Of a stretch of 64,000 nt of DNA, positions 41,097 to 50,335 are shown in pieces (position 1 is the stretch's first letter; each line of letters opens with the position of its first letter). The stretch spans positions 17,545 to 81,544 of the forward strand of contig JAOTWF010000002.1 of assembly GCA_029863005.1 (NCBI GenBank). Reading direction: 5' to 3'. The notes beneath the pieces were generated by a model that had not been told where the DNA came from, did no database searches, and saw only the letters and a list, made by a program, of their open reading frames with translations. This stretch comes from Gammaproteobacteria bacterium (GTDB lineage: Bacteria; Pseudomonadota; Gammaproteobacteria; Acidiferrobacterales; Sulfurifustaceae). The position numbers and the translations under genes were made by a program.

Positions 41097-41672
41097 ATGA
41101 AACTAATTTTGGCTTCCTCCTCCCCCTATCGCCGCGAACTGTTGGAGCGGTTGAAAATTCCCTTTGAGGTGATCACTCCGGAGATAGACGAAACTCCGCG
41201 TTCCGGCGAAGCACCGGAACAAGTGGTCGAAAGACTGGCTATCGAAAAGGCGGAAAAAGTGGCCAACCAGAACCCGGGGGCGCTAGTGATCGGTTCGGAC
41301 CAAGTAGCGGTCTATGACGAGAAAATCGTAGGCAAACCGCATAACCACGACAAGGCCGTGGAACAACTGCGCAGTGCTTCGGGGAAAACCGTGACGCTAT
41401 ACACCGGGCTCGCGCTGATCAATGCCGCTACCCGGCGCGTGCAATGCGAGGTCGTCCCGTACCGCGTAACTTTCCGCCACTTGAATGAGGGACAAATCGA
41501 ATCTTACCTGCGTCAGGAACAACCATACTCCTGTACCGGCAGCGTCAGATCGGAAGGCCTGGGCATCGCCTTGCTGGAGAAATTCGAGGGCGACGATCAC
41601 AACACCCTGATTGGGCTGCCGCTCATCCGCCTGGTACGGATGCTCGAAAGCGAAGGGATAAAAATAATTTAA
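41097..41672 (+). CDS. Maf family nucleotide pyrophosphatase (YceF-like)
   Basis: LILASSSPYRRELLERLKIPFEVI...VIGSDQVA...KPHNHDKAVEQL. Confidence 0.94.
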   Translation: MKLILASSSPYRRELLERLKIPFEVITPEIDETPRSGEAPEQVVERLAIEKAEKVANQNPGALVIGSDQVAVYDEKIVGKPHNHDKAVEQLRSASGKTVTLYTGLALINAATRRVQCEVVPYRVTFRHLNEGQIESYLRQEQPYSCTGSVRSEGLGIALLEKFEGDDHNTLIGLPLIRLVRMLESEGIKII

Positions 41673-41706
41673 TTAATCGTCACCCAAACACAGGCCAGGA
41701 ATTTGG

Positions 41707-42690
41707 TTATTTCAGAACTGGCGCACGGCCAAGAAAATCGGTGCCGAGTGTTTGCGCCATGGCCGTACCCAGTCGTCGTGCAAATCGGTCGAAGACGTTT
41801 TCCCGATAAGTGTAATCGACGATTTCTTCCGCGCCGATCACCTCGCGCGCCACGTAACTGGTGCCGCCGAGACTGTCCACCAAACCCATCTTGATGGCTT
41901 CTTCACCCGTCCAGAAAAGTCCCGAGTACATGTCCTTGGTTTCCTTCAGTGCTTCACCTCGTCCCTGGCGTACAGTGTCGATAAATTGCTTGTGAATCTC
42001 AGTGAGCATTTGCTGGGCATGTTTCACTTCCCCAGGCTTCACGGGTCCGAAAGGATCAAGAAAACCCTTATGCTCGCCGGCAGTGATGAGGCGTCGCTCC
42101 ACGCCGAGTTTCTTCATCGAATCCACGAAGCCAAAACCATTCATGAGCACACCGATGGAACCGACGACGCTCGCCTTGTCGGCATAGATTTTGTCTGCGG
42201 CCGCGACAACGTAGTAGCAGCCCGAAGCGCACACGTCACCAATGACGGCATACAAGGGGACCTTCGGATATTTCGTGCGCAAGCGTTTTATTTCATCGTT
42301 GATATAGCCGGCCTGCACCGGGCTCCCGCCAGGGCTGTTGGCGCGCAGGACAATACCCTGAGTTGTTTTGTTCTCAAACGCGGCACGCAAACCGGAAATG
42401 ACGTTGTCAGCGTTGGCGAGGCTGTCGGCACTGATTACGCCTTGCATGTCGATGAGTGCGGTGTGACGTGACTTCAGCGCTTTGCTGCTCAAGCTATCAG
42501 ACATCGCGATCACCAAAACCAATACCAGATAGATGGCGAAGAACAGCTTGAAGAAAATGCCCCATCGACGTGACCGACGCTGCTCCGTCAGCGAGGCAAA
42601 CGCCAGCCGTTCAAGCAGATCACGCTCCCAGTGTGCTGGCCGGCCGTTGGCGGCGGAATCCGCTAGGGGAGAAGGATTGTCGTCTGTCAT
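41707..42690 (-). CDS. sppA: S49 family signal peptide peptidase SppA-like protease
   Basis: GIVLRANSPGGSPVQAGYINDEIKRL, YVVAAADKIYADKASVVGSIGVLMNGFG; N-terminal TM. Confidence 0.92.
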   Translation of the reverse strand: MTDDNPSPLADSAANGRPAHWERDLLERLAFASLTEQRRSRRWGIFFKLFFAIYLVLVLVIAMSDSLSSKALKSRHTALIDMQGVISADSLANADNVISGLRAAFENKTTQGIVLRANSPGGSPVQAGYINDEIKRLRTKYPKVPLYAVIGDVCASGCYYVVAAADKIYADKASVVGSIGVLMNGFGFVDSMKKLGVERRLITAGEHKGFLDPFGPVKPGEVKHAQQMLTEIHKQFIDTVRQGRGEALKETKDMYSGLFWTGEEAIKMGLVDSLGGTSYVAREVIGAEEIVDYTYRENVFDRFARRLGTAMAQTLGTDFLGRAPVLK

Positions 42691-42700
42691 TACCTGGACC

Positions 42701-43090
42701 TCATGAAACGCTTTTTGAACCTACCAAGTGTAGATCATCCCCGGGTTCAAGGAGAATGACGCCATTTTCCTCGGTCACCGGAAGCTTCACCAGTCCCGTG
42801 CCCACGCACGGACCACCGACACAGGAGCCGGTGGCTGGAATGTATCGCGCGCCGTGCGTGGCACACAGCAGGTGCTCGCCAAAGGCGTCGAAAAAATCTC
42901 CCTCGTTCCAATCGAGCTCCAGGGAGCGGTGGGCGCAGCGGTTGAGATAGCCGTGCGCCACACCGTTGAAACGAATCACGAAGGCGGGAGCCTCCTCGCC
43001 GCAACGGAGAACCGCAAAACGAAATCCGCGCCCGCGTTCCGTCAAATCGCGGCTGCGGCAGATGATTGATCGCGGTTCGGCTGAAGCCAC
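42701..43090 (-). CDS. Rieske [2Fe-2S] domain protein
   Basis: C-x-H (NRCAHRSLELDW) and C-x2-H (LLCATHGARY) ligands. Confidence 0.9.
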   Translation of the reverse strand: MASAEPRSIICRSRDLTERGRGFRFAVLRCGEEAPAFVIRFNGVAHGYLNRCAHRSLELDWNEGDFFDAFGEHLLCATHGARYIPATGSCVGGPCVGTGLVKLPVTEENGVILLEPGDDLHLVGSKSVS

Positions 43091-43728
43091 GCATAAACCT
43101 CATTAAACGAATCAAGACAGGCCAGTGGACCATGCTCCATGAGCAATTCGCGACCGTGCACGCCGTATGTCACCGCCAGGCTATCCAGGCCCGCTTGGCG
43201 TGCCATGTGCATGTCGTAGGTGGTGTCGCCCACCATCAACGCCCTTTCCGCCTTGATACCCGTATGCTGCAAAATATCCTCCAGCATCCGTGGATGCGGT
43301 TTGGAGAAGGCCTCATCGGCACAACGTGTGATTCGGAAAAGATGTGCCATGCCGGTATCGCGCAAAACTCGATCCAGCCCGCGGCGCGCCTTGCCAGTTG
43401 CCACCGCCAACAGAAAACCCTTGGCCACGAGCGCTTCCAGTCCTTCACGCACGCCCGGGAACAGCGGCATTTCCGTCTGATCAAGATGCAGAAAATGTTG
43501 GCGATAACGTTCGATGACCTCGGCGCGCGTGGCATGGTCCACTTCGGGCAACAACTGCATAACGGCCTCAGAGAGACCGAGACCGATGACATGACGCGTG
43601 GCCTCCTCGCCAGGAGGCGGTGCACCCACATCATTCACGGCCACCGTGAAACAGCGCACGATTTTTGCGACGGAATCCATGAGGGTGCCGTCCCAATCAA
43701 ATACGATTAGGTCATGCCGCGGTTTCAT
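43042..43728 (-). CDS. HAD-IA family hydrolase (phosphoglycolate phosphatase-like)
   Basis: LIVFDWDGTLMDS, VATGKARRGLDRVL, MVGDTTYDMHMARQAG; start MKPRHD at 43728. Confidence 0.92.
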   Translation of the reverse strand: MKPRHDLIVFDWDGTLMDSVAKIVRCFTVAVNDVGAPPPGEEATRHVIGLGLSEAVMQLLPEVDHATRAEVIERYRQHFLHLDQTEMPLFPGVREGLEALVAKGFLLAVATGKARRGLDRVLRDTGMAHLFRITRCADEAFSKPHPRMLEDILQHTGIKAERALMVGDTTYDMHMARQAGLDSLAVTYGVHGRELLMEHGPLACLDSFNEVYAWLQPNRDQSSAAAAI

Positions 43729-44677
43729 GTGCGAGGCGTTCGAGTAAGGCAGTGAGTTCGGCAGGAAGCGGGGCTTCAACGTTTATTTTTTGATCGTGCA
43801 GCGGATGTGAAAACTGCAGCCGCCAGGCATGCAGAAACATGCGCTTCAGCCCAAGCCGTTGCAGGTGCCGGTTGAAGTCGCGATCACCGTATTTGTCGTC
43901 TCCGGCGATGGGATACCCCGTGTGGGCGGCGTGCACGCGCGCCTGGTGGGTGCGGCCGGTGAGCAGGCGGATCTCCATCAGCGAGGACGAAGCGTAGCGT
44001 TGCCGCGGCGTGAACACACTTGCCGCTTCCCGCCCCTCCTCGGTCACCTCCACCATCCGCTCGCCCGACCGCGGACGGTTCTTTTCCAGCGACGCCCGCA
44101 CTTCACGTGCGCCGCCGCGCCAGGCCCCGGCCACCAGGGCGAGATAAGACTTCTCGAGCTGGCCGTCACGCAGCATCCGGTGAAGTCGGAGCAATGCCGG
44201 CCGGCTTTTGGCCAGCAGCAGGCAACCGGAAGTGTCGCGGTCCAGGCGATGCGCCAGTTCCAGGGACGGAATTTCAGGACGCAAGCCGCGCAAGGCCTCA
44301 ATCAGCCCGATGCTGACCCCGCTGCCGGCATGTACGGCCAGGCCCGACGGTTTGTTGATGACCATCAGGTCGTCATCCTCATGGATAATGCGTGGCAACA
44401 ACCAGGCAAAACCTTCTGCCTCCCCGGCCTTAAGCGCCGGGGGCGCTTGTCGCAAGGGGGGTATCCGCACTACATCCCCCGCTTCCAAACGGTACTCCGG
44501 GCGCGCCCGGCCCTTGTTGATCCGCACCTCGCCCTTACGCAGGATGCGGTAGATGCGGCTCTTGGGAACACCTTTGAGGGTAGCGATCAGAAAATTGTCC
44601 AGGCGCTGGCCAGCGCGGGTTTCATCAATTTCGAGGTAACGAACAGCGGGAGGAACAGGGTCTACGGCCTTTTTCAT
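43712..44677 (-). CDS. rluC: 23S rRNA pseudouridine synthase (RluC type)
   Basis: S4-like N-term (QRLDNFLIATLKGVPKSRIYRILRKGEVRINKGR), HRLDRDTSGCLLLAKS, LTGRTHQARVHAAHTGYPIAGDDKYGD; divergent to rne. Confidence 0.93.
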   Translation of the reverse strand: MKKAVDPVPPAVRYLEIDETRAGQRLDNFLIATLKGVPKSRIYRILRKGEVRINKGRARPEYRLEAGDVVRIPPLRQAPPALKAGEAEGFAWLLPRIIHEDDDLMVINKPSGLAVHAGSGVSIGLIEALRGLRPEIPSLELAHRLDRDTSGCLLLAKSRPALLRLHRMLRDGQLEKSYLALVAGAWRGGAREVRASLEKNRPRSGERMVEVTEEGREAASVFTPRQRYASSSLMEIRLLTGRTHQARVHAAHTGYPIAGDDKYGDRDFNRHLQRLGLKRMFLHAWRLQFSHPLHDQKINVEAPLPAELTALLERLAHETAA

Positions 44678-44809
44678 TCCATCGAAATAATAACAGATTG
44701 CTGCGTGGCCATTTCGTTTGCTATAGTGCAGATGTGTACTTTCAGTTAATTCTATGAATTTAACGCAAGTACTCGAAACGCAACGGATTTTTTGCGCGAG
44801 CTTAAGCCA

Positions 44810-45199
44810 GCGCGGGTCTTTCCGCACCGTTGCCCACCGGCCCACACGATCCGGTGCTTACACCTGAAAGCGGACTGAACCCAAAATGGGTAACACGCCT
44901 CTCCCCTAATTCCTGTAGAGGCGTATGGATTAGACGCTCCAGATTGAGCGAGTACCTGCCGAGATCAGTACAGGCAGACGACGCGTGGGACAGGCAAAAC
45001 CTGTTCACGGCGTGATTAATAGTCTGAATTGCAAAACCGCGCAATGTTTTTTGGCGCGGGACCAAAGGTAGAAGGCCACCGAATCACATCAGGCGGCCTC
45101 TGCACCCTGTCGGCAGGACGAGGTTCCACCATGTCGCGCTGAAAACAACAGCGCGGCCGGAATTGCGCGCCAATCCGGACGTCGGGGACACCAACAACA
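44810..45199 (+). ncRNA. Long structured 5' UTR of rne (possible autoregulatory leader)
   Basis: ~500-bp rluC/rne divergent gap with hairpins ACGCCTCT/AGAGGCGT (44895-44902/44917-44924) and CACCGG/CCGGTG (44835-44840/44851-44856); no supported ORF. Confidence 0.5.
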
Positions 45200-47566
45200 A
45201 TGAAGCGTATTCTTTTCAACGCAACTCATCCCGAGGAGTTGCGCTTGGCTGTGGTCGACGGCCAGAAACTGCTTGATCTCGACATCGAATCCTCCACCTA
45301 CCAGCAGAAAAAGGGAAATATCTACAAGGGCAAGATAACCCGTGTAGAACCCAGTCTGGAAGCCGCTTTCGTGGACTACGGTTCTGAACGTCAGGGTTTT
45401 CTGCCCCTCAAGGAAATCTCCCGCCTCTATTTCCAGGATTACAACGAGCGCACCCCCATGAGCCAGGTGCGCATCAAAGACGTTATCCGGGAAGACCAGG
45501 AATTGATTGTCCAGGTGGACAAGGAAGAGCGCGGCACCAAGGGGGCGGCGCTGACCACCTTTATCAGCCTTGCCGGGCGTTACCTGGTGCTGATGCCGAA
45601 CAACCCCAAAGGCGGCGGGATTTCCCGACGGATTGAGGGCGAGGAACGCGCCGAATTGCGCGAGGCCATGGCACAACTCAAACTTCCCAATGACTACTCT
45701 GTCATTGCCCGTACCGCCGGTATCGGTCGCTCAGCTGAGGAATTGCAGTGGGATCTCGACTACCTGATTCATCTGTGGGAGGCCATCTCCAAGGCCGCAC
45801 AGGACCGTGCTGCGCCCTTCCTGATCTACCAGGAAAGCAATCTGGTGGTGCGCGCCACCCGCGATTACCTCAAGTCAGACATCGGCGACATCATGGTGGA
45901 TAATCCGGAAATCCACGAGCGCATGTCGAAATTCATGCAACAAGTGGCGCCGCAGTTTCTGGACAAACTCAAGCTATACAAGGACGAAACCCCGCTGTTC
46001 TCGCGCTTCCAGATTGAACATCAGATCGAATCGGCATTCTCACGTGAAGTACGCTTGGAATCGGGCGGCGCGGTCGTGTTCGACAAGACCGAGGCGCTGG
46101 TCACCATCGACGTCAACTCCTCGCGCGCTACCAAGGGAGCGGACATCGAAGAGACGGCGTTGAATACGAATCTGGAAGCGGCTGAGGAAGTCGCCCGTCA
46201 GCTGCGGTTGCGTGACCTTGGTGGCCTGATTGTCATCGATTTCATCGACATGACACCCGAGCGCAGCCGTCGCGAAGTGGAAAACCGTCTGTTCGAATCG
46301 CTCAAGATGGACCGTGCCCGTACCCAAGTCGGGCGTATTTCCCGCTTCGGCCTGCTCGAGATGTCGCGCCAACGCCTGCGCCCCTCGCTCGGAGAGTCCT
46401 CCAGCCTGATCTGCCCTCGCTGCCGGGGGACCGGACACATTCGCAGTGTCCAATCCTCCGCCCTCTCGATCCTGCGCATGATCCAGGAAGAGGCCATGAA
46501 GGAAAACACCGCAGCTGTGCATGTCCATTTGCCGATCGATACCGCCACTTTTCTGCTTAACGAAAAACGCATGGAGATCAGTGCGATCGAGTCGCGCATC
46601 GGCACCCCGATCATGGTCATCGCGATGCCGGACATGGAAACACCGCACTATCACATCCGCCGTCTGCGGATCGATGAATACGAGGCCGAGGCCGATGTTC
46701 CCAGTTACGAGATCGACCTTATCGAGGACGATGAAGAAGAAGAAAGAAAACCCACTCCAGCGGCACCAGATACCACGGAAGCCGAAAAACCGGTAATCGG
46801 TCCGCTCACCCACGCCGCGGCCCCGCCGGAGCGCTCGAAGGCCGCGGTCAACGGCGGCGGCCTCATCAAAAAATTCATAACCGGCCTCTTCGGAACAAAA
46901 GAAAAGGAGGAAAAAAAGCCCTCATCGTCGGCACGCCCGGCGCGCCAGCACCCGCCGCACCGGGGGCATGGTGGTGGACGTCCGCCGCATCGGCCTTCTC
47001 ATGGACAACGCCATGAGCGACATGAACGTCATGGACATTCTGACCGACGCCCCGGTGGACAGGAACAGGGTCGCCCACGTCCGCCCCAGACACCACAGGC
47101 GGGGAATTCCTCCGGCCCAAGTCCCGGCAACGAAGCCAATTCGTCTCAGCGCGAGCGCCATGAAGGCACAGGGGGAAGACGCCGTCGTCGGGGCCGTCGT
47201 CGGGGACGTGGTCAGGAAAACCGACCGCCACAAGACCGGCAAAACCCGAACGCACGCCAAGGTGACACGGAATCGAGCAAACCGTCTGAAGGATCGGCGC
47301 GGGAATCACGCCATTCGCGGGAGGAGACGCCTCGTGTGCCGGCAACAACGGCACTTACTGCTCCGGAAACATTAACGAGCCATGAGTCGTACGTCTCTAC
47401 CGTAACCAAAGCACCGGAACAGAATGATGGCTGGCATACTCCCTCCGCCGATGATTCCGTGCAGGAAGCACATGGGCGTCCGGATAAAGTGGAGTCGCAG
47501 CCAAAACCGGAGTTGGTTCAGGTCGAAACCCGGTTTGATAGCGACGACGATAAAGGAAACAAATAA
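45200..47566 (+). CDS. rne: Ribonuclease E
   Basis: MKRILFNATHPEELRLAVVDGQKLLDLDIE, S1 domain, IDVNSSRATKGADIEETALNTNLEAAEEVARQLRLRDLGGLIVIDFIDM, Zn-link CPRCRGTG; Arg/His/Pro-rich C-terminus. Confidence 0.97.
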   Translation: MKRILFNATHPEELRLAVVDGQKLLDLDIESSTYQQKKGNIYKGKITRVEPSLEAAFVDYGSERQGFLPLKEISRLYFQDYNERTPMSQVRIKDVIREDQELIVQVDKEERGTKGAALTTFISLAGRYLVLMPNNPKGGGISRRIEGEERAELREAMAQLKLPNDYSVIARTAGIGRSAEELQWDLDYLIHLWEAISKAAQDRAAPFLIYQESNLVVRATRDYLKSDIGDIMVDNPEIHERMSKFMQQVAPQFLDKLKLYKDETPLFSRFQIEHQIESAFSREVRLESGGAVVFDKTEALVTIDVNSSRATKGADIEETALNTNLEAAEEVARQLRLRDLGGLIVIDFIDMTPERSRREVENRLFESLKMDRARTQVGRISRFGLLEMSRQRLRPSLGESSSLICPRCRGTGHIRSVQSSALSILRMIQEEAMKENTAAVHVHLPIDTATFLLNEKRMEISAIESRIGTPIMVIAMPDMETPHYHIRRLRIDEYEAEADVPSYEIDLIEDDEEEERKPTPAAPDTTEAEKPVIGPLTHAAAPPERSKAAVNGGGLIKKFITGLFGTKEKEEKKPSSSARPARQHPPHRGHGGGRPPHRPSHGQRHERHERHGHSDRRPGGQEQGRPRPPQTPQAGNSSGPSPGNEANSSQRERHEGTGGRRRRRGRRRGRGQENRPPQDRQNPNARQGDTESSKPSEGSARESRHSREETPRVPATTALTAPETLTSHESYVSTVTKAPEQNDGWHTPSADDSVQEAHGRPDKVESQPKPELVQVETRFDSDDDKGNK

Positions 47567-47572
47567 ATTAAT

Positions 47573-47838
47573 AACCCGCCTGTAGCCGCCGGATCTCGAG
47601 ACGAAGGATTTCGGAAACGGCGGCATTGCGCCTAGGGAAGCTTTGCTCAGGGCAGCTTCCTGCGTCCATTGCCGAAGGGGCTGCCAGATCCCGAGACGAA
47701 GGTTTTCGGAGATGGCAGCCGGCGACTCAAGGAATAAGGCTCTGGAAGGGCAGCCCTGCTTCCTCCGTCCGAAGGAGCTTCGCCACGGGACGGAGTCGCG
47801 CGTTCTCCTTGGGCATTGGGCGCTAGGCGGGTTTTTTT
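47573..47838 (+). ncRNA. Structured repeat-containing element in the rne 3' region (candidate 3'UTR-derived RNA or elaborate terminator)
   Basis: Enclosing inverted repeat AACCCGCC-TG-TAGC (47573-47586) / GCTAGGCGGGTT (47822-47833) then seven T (47832-47838); internal hairpins 47585-47624, 47636-47660, 47679-47720 and about 47764-47793. Confidence 0.45.
47592..47712 (+). repeat. Two imperfect copies of a 26-nt core (47592-47617 and 47687-47712)
   Basis: gatcTcgagacgaaggAtttcggaAa versus gatcCcgagacgaaggTtttcggaGa: 23/26 identical, start-to-start 95 nt. Confidence 0.8.
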
Positions 47839-48317
47839 CAGGCCCGCAACCGGGCACGCCGGATATCCTCGAGCAAGCCCTGCGCGGCGTCCTCGATCAT
47901 GTCGAGGACACGATCGAATCCCCCCGCTCCGCCGAAATACGGGTCGGGAACTTCCTGCTCCGCTCGGCTCGTGGCAAATTCCATGAACAGTCGGATGCGG
48001 GACTCCAGACCCGGAGGGCAAATTTCGAGCAGGTTCTCGTAGTTTTCCCGGTCCATGGCCAAAACGTAATCGAATTTCTCAATATCACTGGCCACGGCCC
48101 GGCGCCCCCGCAAACGGCTGATGTCGATCCCGCGACGCGCGCACGCGGCTTGGGCGCGCTCATCCGGCGCTTCGCCGATGTGATAGGCATGAGTGCCCGC
48201 CGAATCAATTTCCATTTGCTGTTCAAGCCTGTGCTCGAGCACCAATTTGCGGAAGACGCCCTCCGCCGTTGGCGAACGGCAGATATTGCCAAGACATACG
48301 AACAATACTTTAACCAT
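47838..48317 (-). CDS. Low molecular weight protein-tyrosine phosphatase
   Basis: KVLFVCLGNICRSPTAEGVFR (CX5R loop), DPYFGGAGGFDRVLDMI; start 48317. Confidence 0.94.
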   Translation of the reverse strand: MVKVLFVCLGNICRSPTAEGVFRKLVLEHRLEQQMEIDSAGTHAYHIGEAPDERAQAACARRGIDISRLRGRRAVASDIEKFDYVLAMDRENYENLLEICPPGLESRIRLFMEFATSRAEQEVPDPYFGGAGGFDRVLDMIEDAAQGLLEDIRRARLRA

Positions 48318-48339
48318 CGATCTGACCAGTTGTTCCCAA

Positions 48340-49083
48340 TTATTGGCTGAAAAATTTCCGCACGCGCTCAAGGTCTTCCGGCGTGTCCACACCGGCTCCG
48401 GGCAGGAGATGTGTTTCATGCACCACAATCCGTTCACCGTGCCACAATACGCGTAACTGTTCGAGCTGTTCGGCTTCCTCCGGCGGACAGGCCGGCCACG
48501 AGGCAAAGCGTCGGACAAATCCGGCACGGTAAGCATAAAGTCCAATATGCCGATAGGCACGAATCACTCCGCCGCCCTTTCCGGCCATGAACTCACGCGG
48601 CCAGGGAATGGCGGCACGACTGAAGTATAAGGCACAACCTTCGGCATCGAGAACGACTTTCACTACGTGAGGATTGGTCAGCGTCTCGCGGTCATTGATG
48701 GCGTGACAGGCCGTTGCCACCTCTGCGTCTTCGTGGGACGCCAACTTGTCCGCCACTTCGCGTATCAGCTTCGGCGGCATCAACGGCTCGTCCCCTTGCA
48801 GGTTCACAACAATTTCATCTGCGCCGATGTCCAGCTTTTCGATGGCCTCGGCTAACCGGTCCGTGCCTGAGCGATGCCTGGCAGAAGTCATAACCGCGTG
48901 CGCACCGAAGCCGTCGGCCGCTTGGCACACACGTTCGTCGTCTGTGGCAATGATGACTTGGCTTGCCCCACTCTTGACGGCGCAATCATAGACCCGCTGA
49001 ATCAACGGCCGACCAGCAACGTCCGCCAGTGGCTTTCCTGGCAGGCGAGTCGAGGCATAACGCGCAGGGATAATAATATGCAT
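48340..49083 (-). CDS. kdsB: 3-deoxy-manno-octulosonate cytidylyltransferase
   Basis: MHIIIPARYASTRLPGKPLADVAGRPLIQRVYDCA, VNLQGDEPLMPPKLI. Confidence 0.96.
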   Translation of the reverse strand: MHIIIPARYASTRLPGKPLADVAGRPLIQRVYDCAVKSGASQVIIATDDERVCQAADGFGAHAVMTSARHRSGTDRLAEAIEKLDIGADEIVVNLQGDEPLMPPKLIREVADKLASHEDAEVATACHAINDRETLTNPHVVKVVLDAEGCALYFSRAAIPWPREFMAGKGGGVIRAYRHIGLYAYRAGFVRRFASWPACPPEEAEQLEQLRVLWHGERIVVHETHLLPGAGVDTPEDLERVRKFFSQ

Positions 49084-49127
49084 GGATGAAATGGAAAGTT
49101 CTCGCGGGGGGTGACCGCGATCAAGGA

Positions 49128-49310
49128 TTATTTCGGGAGTTCTTCCTCGGCCACTTTCCGCGCCTCGTCCTCCAGCATGACAGGAATGTCATCTCGAATC
49201 GGATACGCGAGGCGGTCGGCCTTGCAGATCAGCTCTGATTTTTTCTTGTCATAAATCAGCGGGCCTTTGCATGCCGGGCAAACCAGGATGTCGAGCAGTT
49301 TTTTATCCAC
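49128..49310 (-). CDS. Trm112 family protein (YcaR-like)
   Basis: [46 protein letters not shown]. Confidence 0.95.
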   Translation of the reverse strand: MDKKLLDILVCPACKGPLIYDKKKSELICKADRLAYPIRDDIPVMLEDEARKVAEEELPK

Positions 49311-50286
49311 GCCATTTCTCCTTTAGTTCTTGCCAAACCGCTTCACCGATACGCGGGTCCGGTCTGGCATCGATCATCAGATACCAAACATGATCCCCTG
49401 CAAAGCGCTCGCATTTTACCGCATCTTTATGCGTCATGATCACCGGAAGATTGTCAGGGAAACGGATATCCTGCGCGCGGTACCGATGGTGGTCGGGAAA
49501 CGGGTGCTCGATGGTTTCGATGCCCAATCGCCGCAGGTGTGCAAAAAATCTCGCCGGGTGGCCGATGCCGGCCACGGCATGGACGGTTTCTCCCCGGAAC
49601 GATCCGGTCGAGGCGTAAGCCTCTGGCAGATTCACCCGGCACAGGCCGGAATCCTTCAGTTCCATGCCCAATTCGCTTTCTCGCGGCGGGCCGGTCACCA
49701 CACGCAGTGAAATATCCCGCAAACGACTGAGCGGTTCGCGCAGCGGTCCGGCGGGCAAACAATAACCGTTACCGAAGCGGCGCTCGCCATCAATGACGGC
49801 AATCTCGATATCGCGAGCCAGACGCAGGTGTTGCAAACCATCGTCACTCACGATCACATCGCAACGGTGCTCGCGGATCAGGTATTGCGCCCCGCGCACG
49901 CGATCCGGGTCGGCCGCCACCGGACACTCGCTTTGCCGCGCCAGCATCACCGCCTCATCCCCCACCACGTCGGGATCATGGATCGGCGTCACGCCATGCG
50001 GCCAGTCTGCGGCACTGCCGCCATATCCGCGCAGGACAATTCCTGGGCGCATACCCTTTTGCCGCAGGAAGGTTGCCAGCCACAGGACCAGCGGCGTCTT
50101 GCCGCTGCCGCCAACCGTGATATTGCCAACGACGATGACGGGCACCGGCAGCTTCACGGAGGTCATGACGCCGAACCGGTACAGGGCCCGGCGCATCAAC
50201 ATCAGCAGACAGTACACCCAGCTCACCGGGCGCAGCAGCAGGCTCAAGGGTGTCTTGTGATACCAGTGCCACTCCAGCCAATGCAT
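49303..50286 (-). CDS. lpxK: Tetraacyldisaccharide 4'-kinase
   Basis: [49 protein letters not shown]; start MHWLEWHWY 50286. Confidence 0.95.
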   Translation of the reverse strand: MHWLEWHWYHKTPLSLLLRPVSWVYCLLMLMRRALYRFGVMTSVKLPVPVIVVGNITVGGSGKTPLVLWLATFLRQKGMRPGIVLRGYGGSAADWPHGVTPIHDPDVVGDEAVMLARQSECPVAADPDRVRGAQYLIREHRCDVIVSDDGLQHLRLARDIEIAVIDGERRFGNGYCLPAGPLREPLSRLRDISLRVVTGPPRESELGMELKDSGLCRVNLPEAYASTGSFRGETVHAVAGIGHPARFFAHLRRLGIETIEHPFPDHHRYRAQDIRFPDNLPVIMTHKDAVKCERFAGDHVWYLMIDARPDPRIGEAVWQELKEKWRG

Positions 50287-50335
50287 TTCTGTAGCCCCGC
50301 TCGCTGCGCTCGCTCGTCTTGCCGTATTGATTGAA

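Noticed and set aside
46040-46813. 257-aa minus-strand ORF opposite rne
   Set aside because: Antisense to conserved RNase E catalytic region
46960-47060. Tandem DNA repeat / CRISPR-like array within rne
   Set aside because: Repetition is explained by His/Arg/Glu codons in the disordered tail; no regular repeat-spacer structure
47626-47826. 66-aa ORF across the rne 3' structured region
   Set aside because: Coincides with hairpins and covarying stems; RNA structure explains the sequence better than coding
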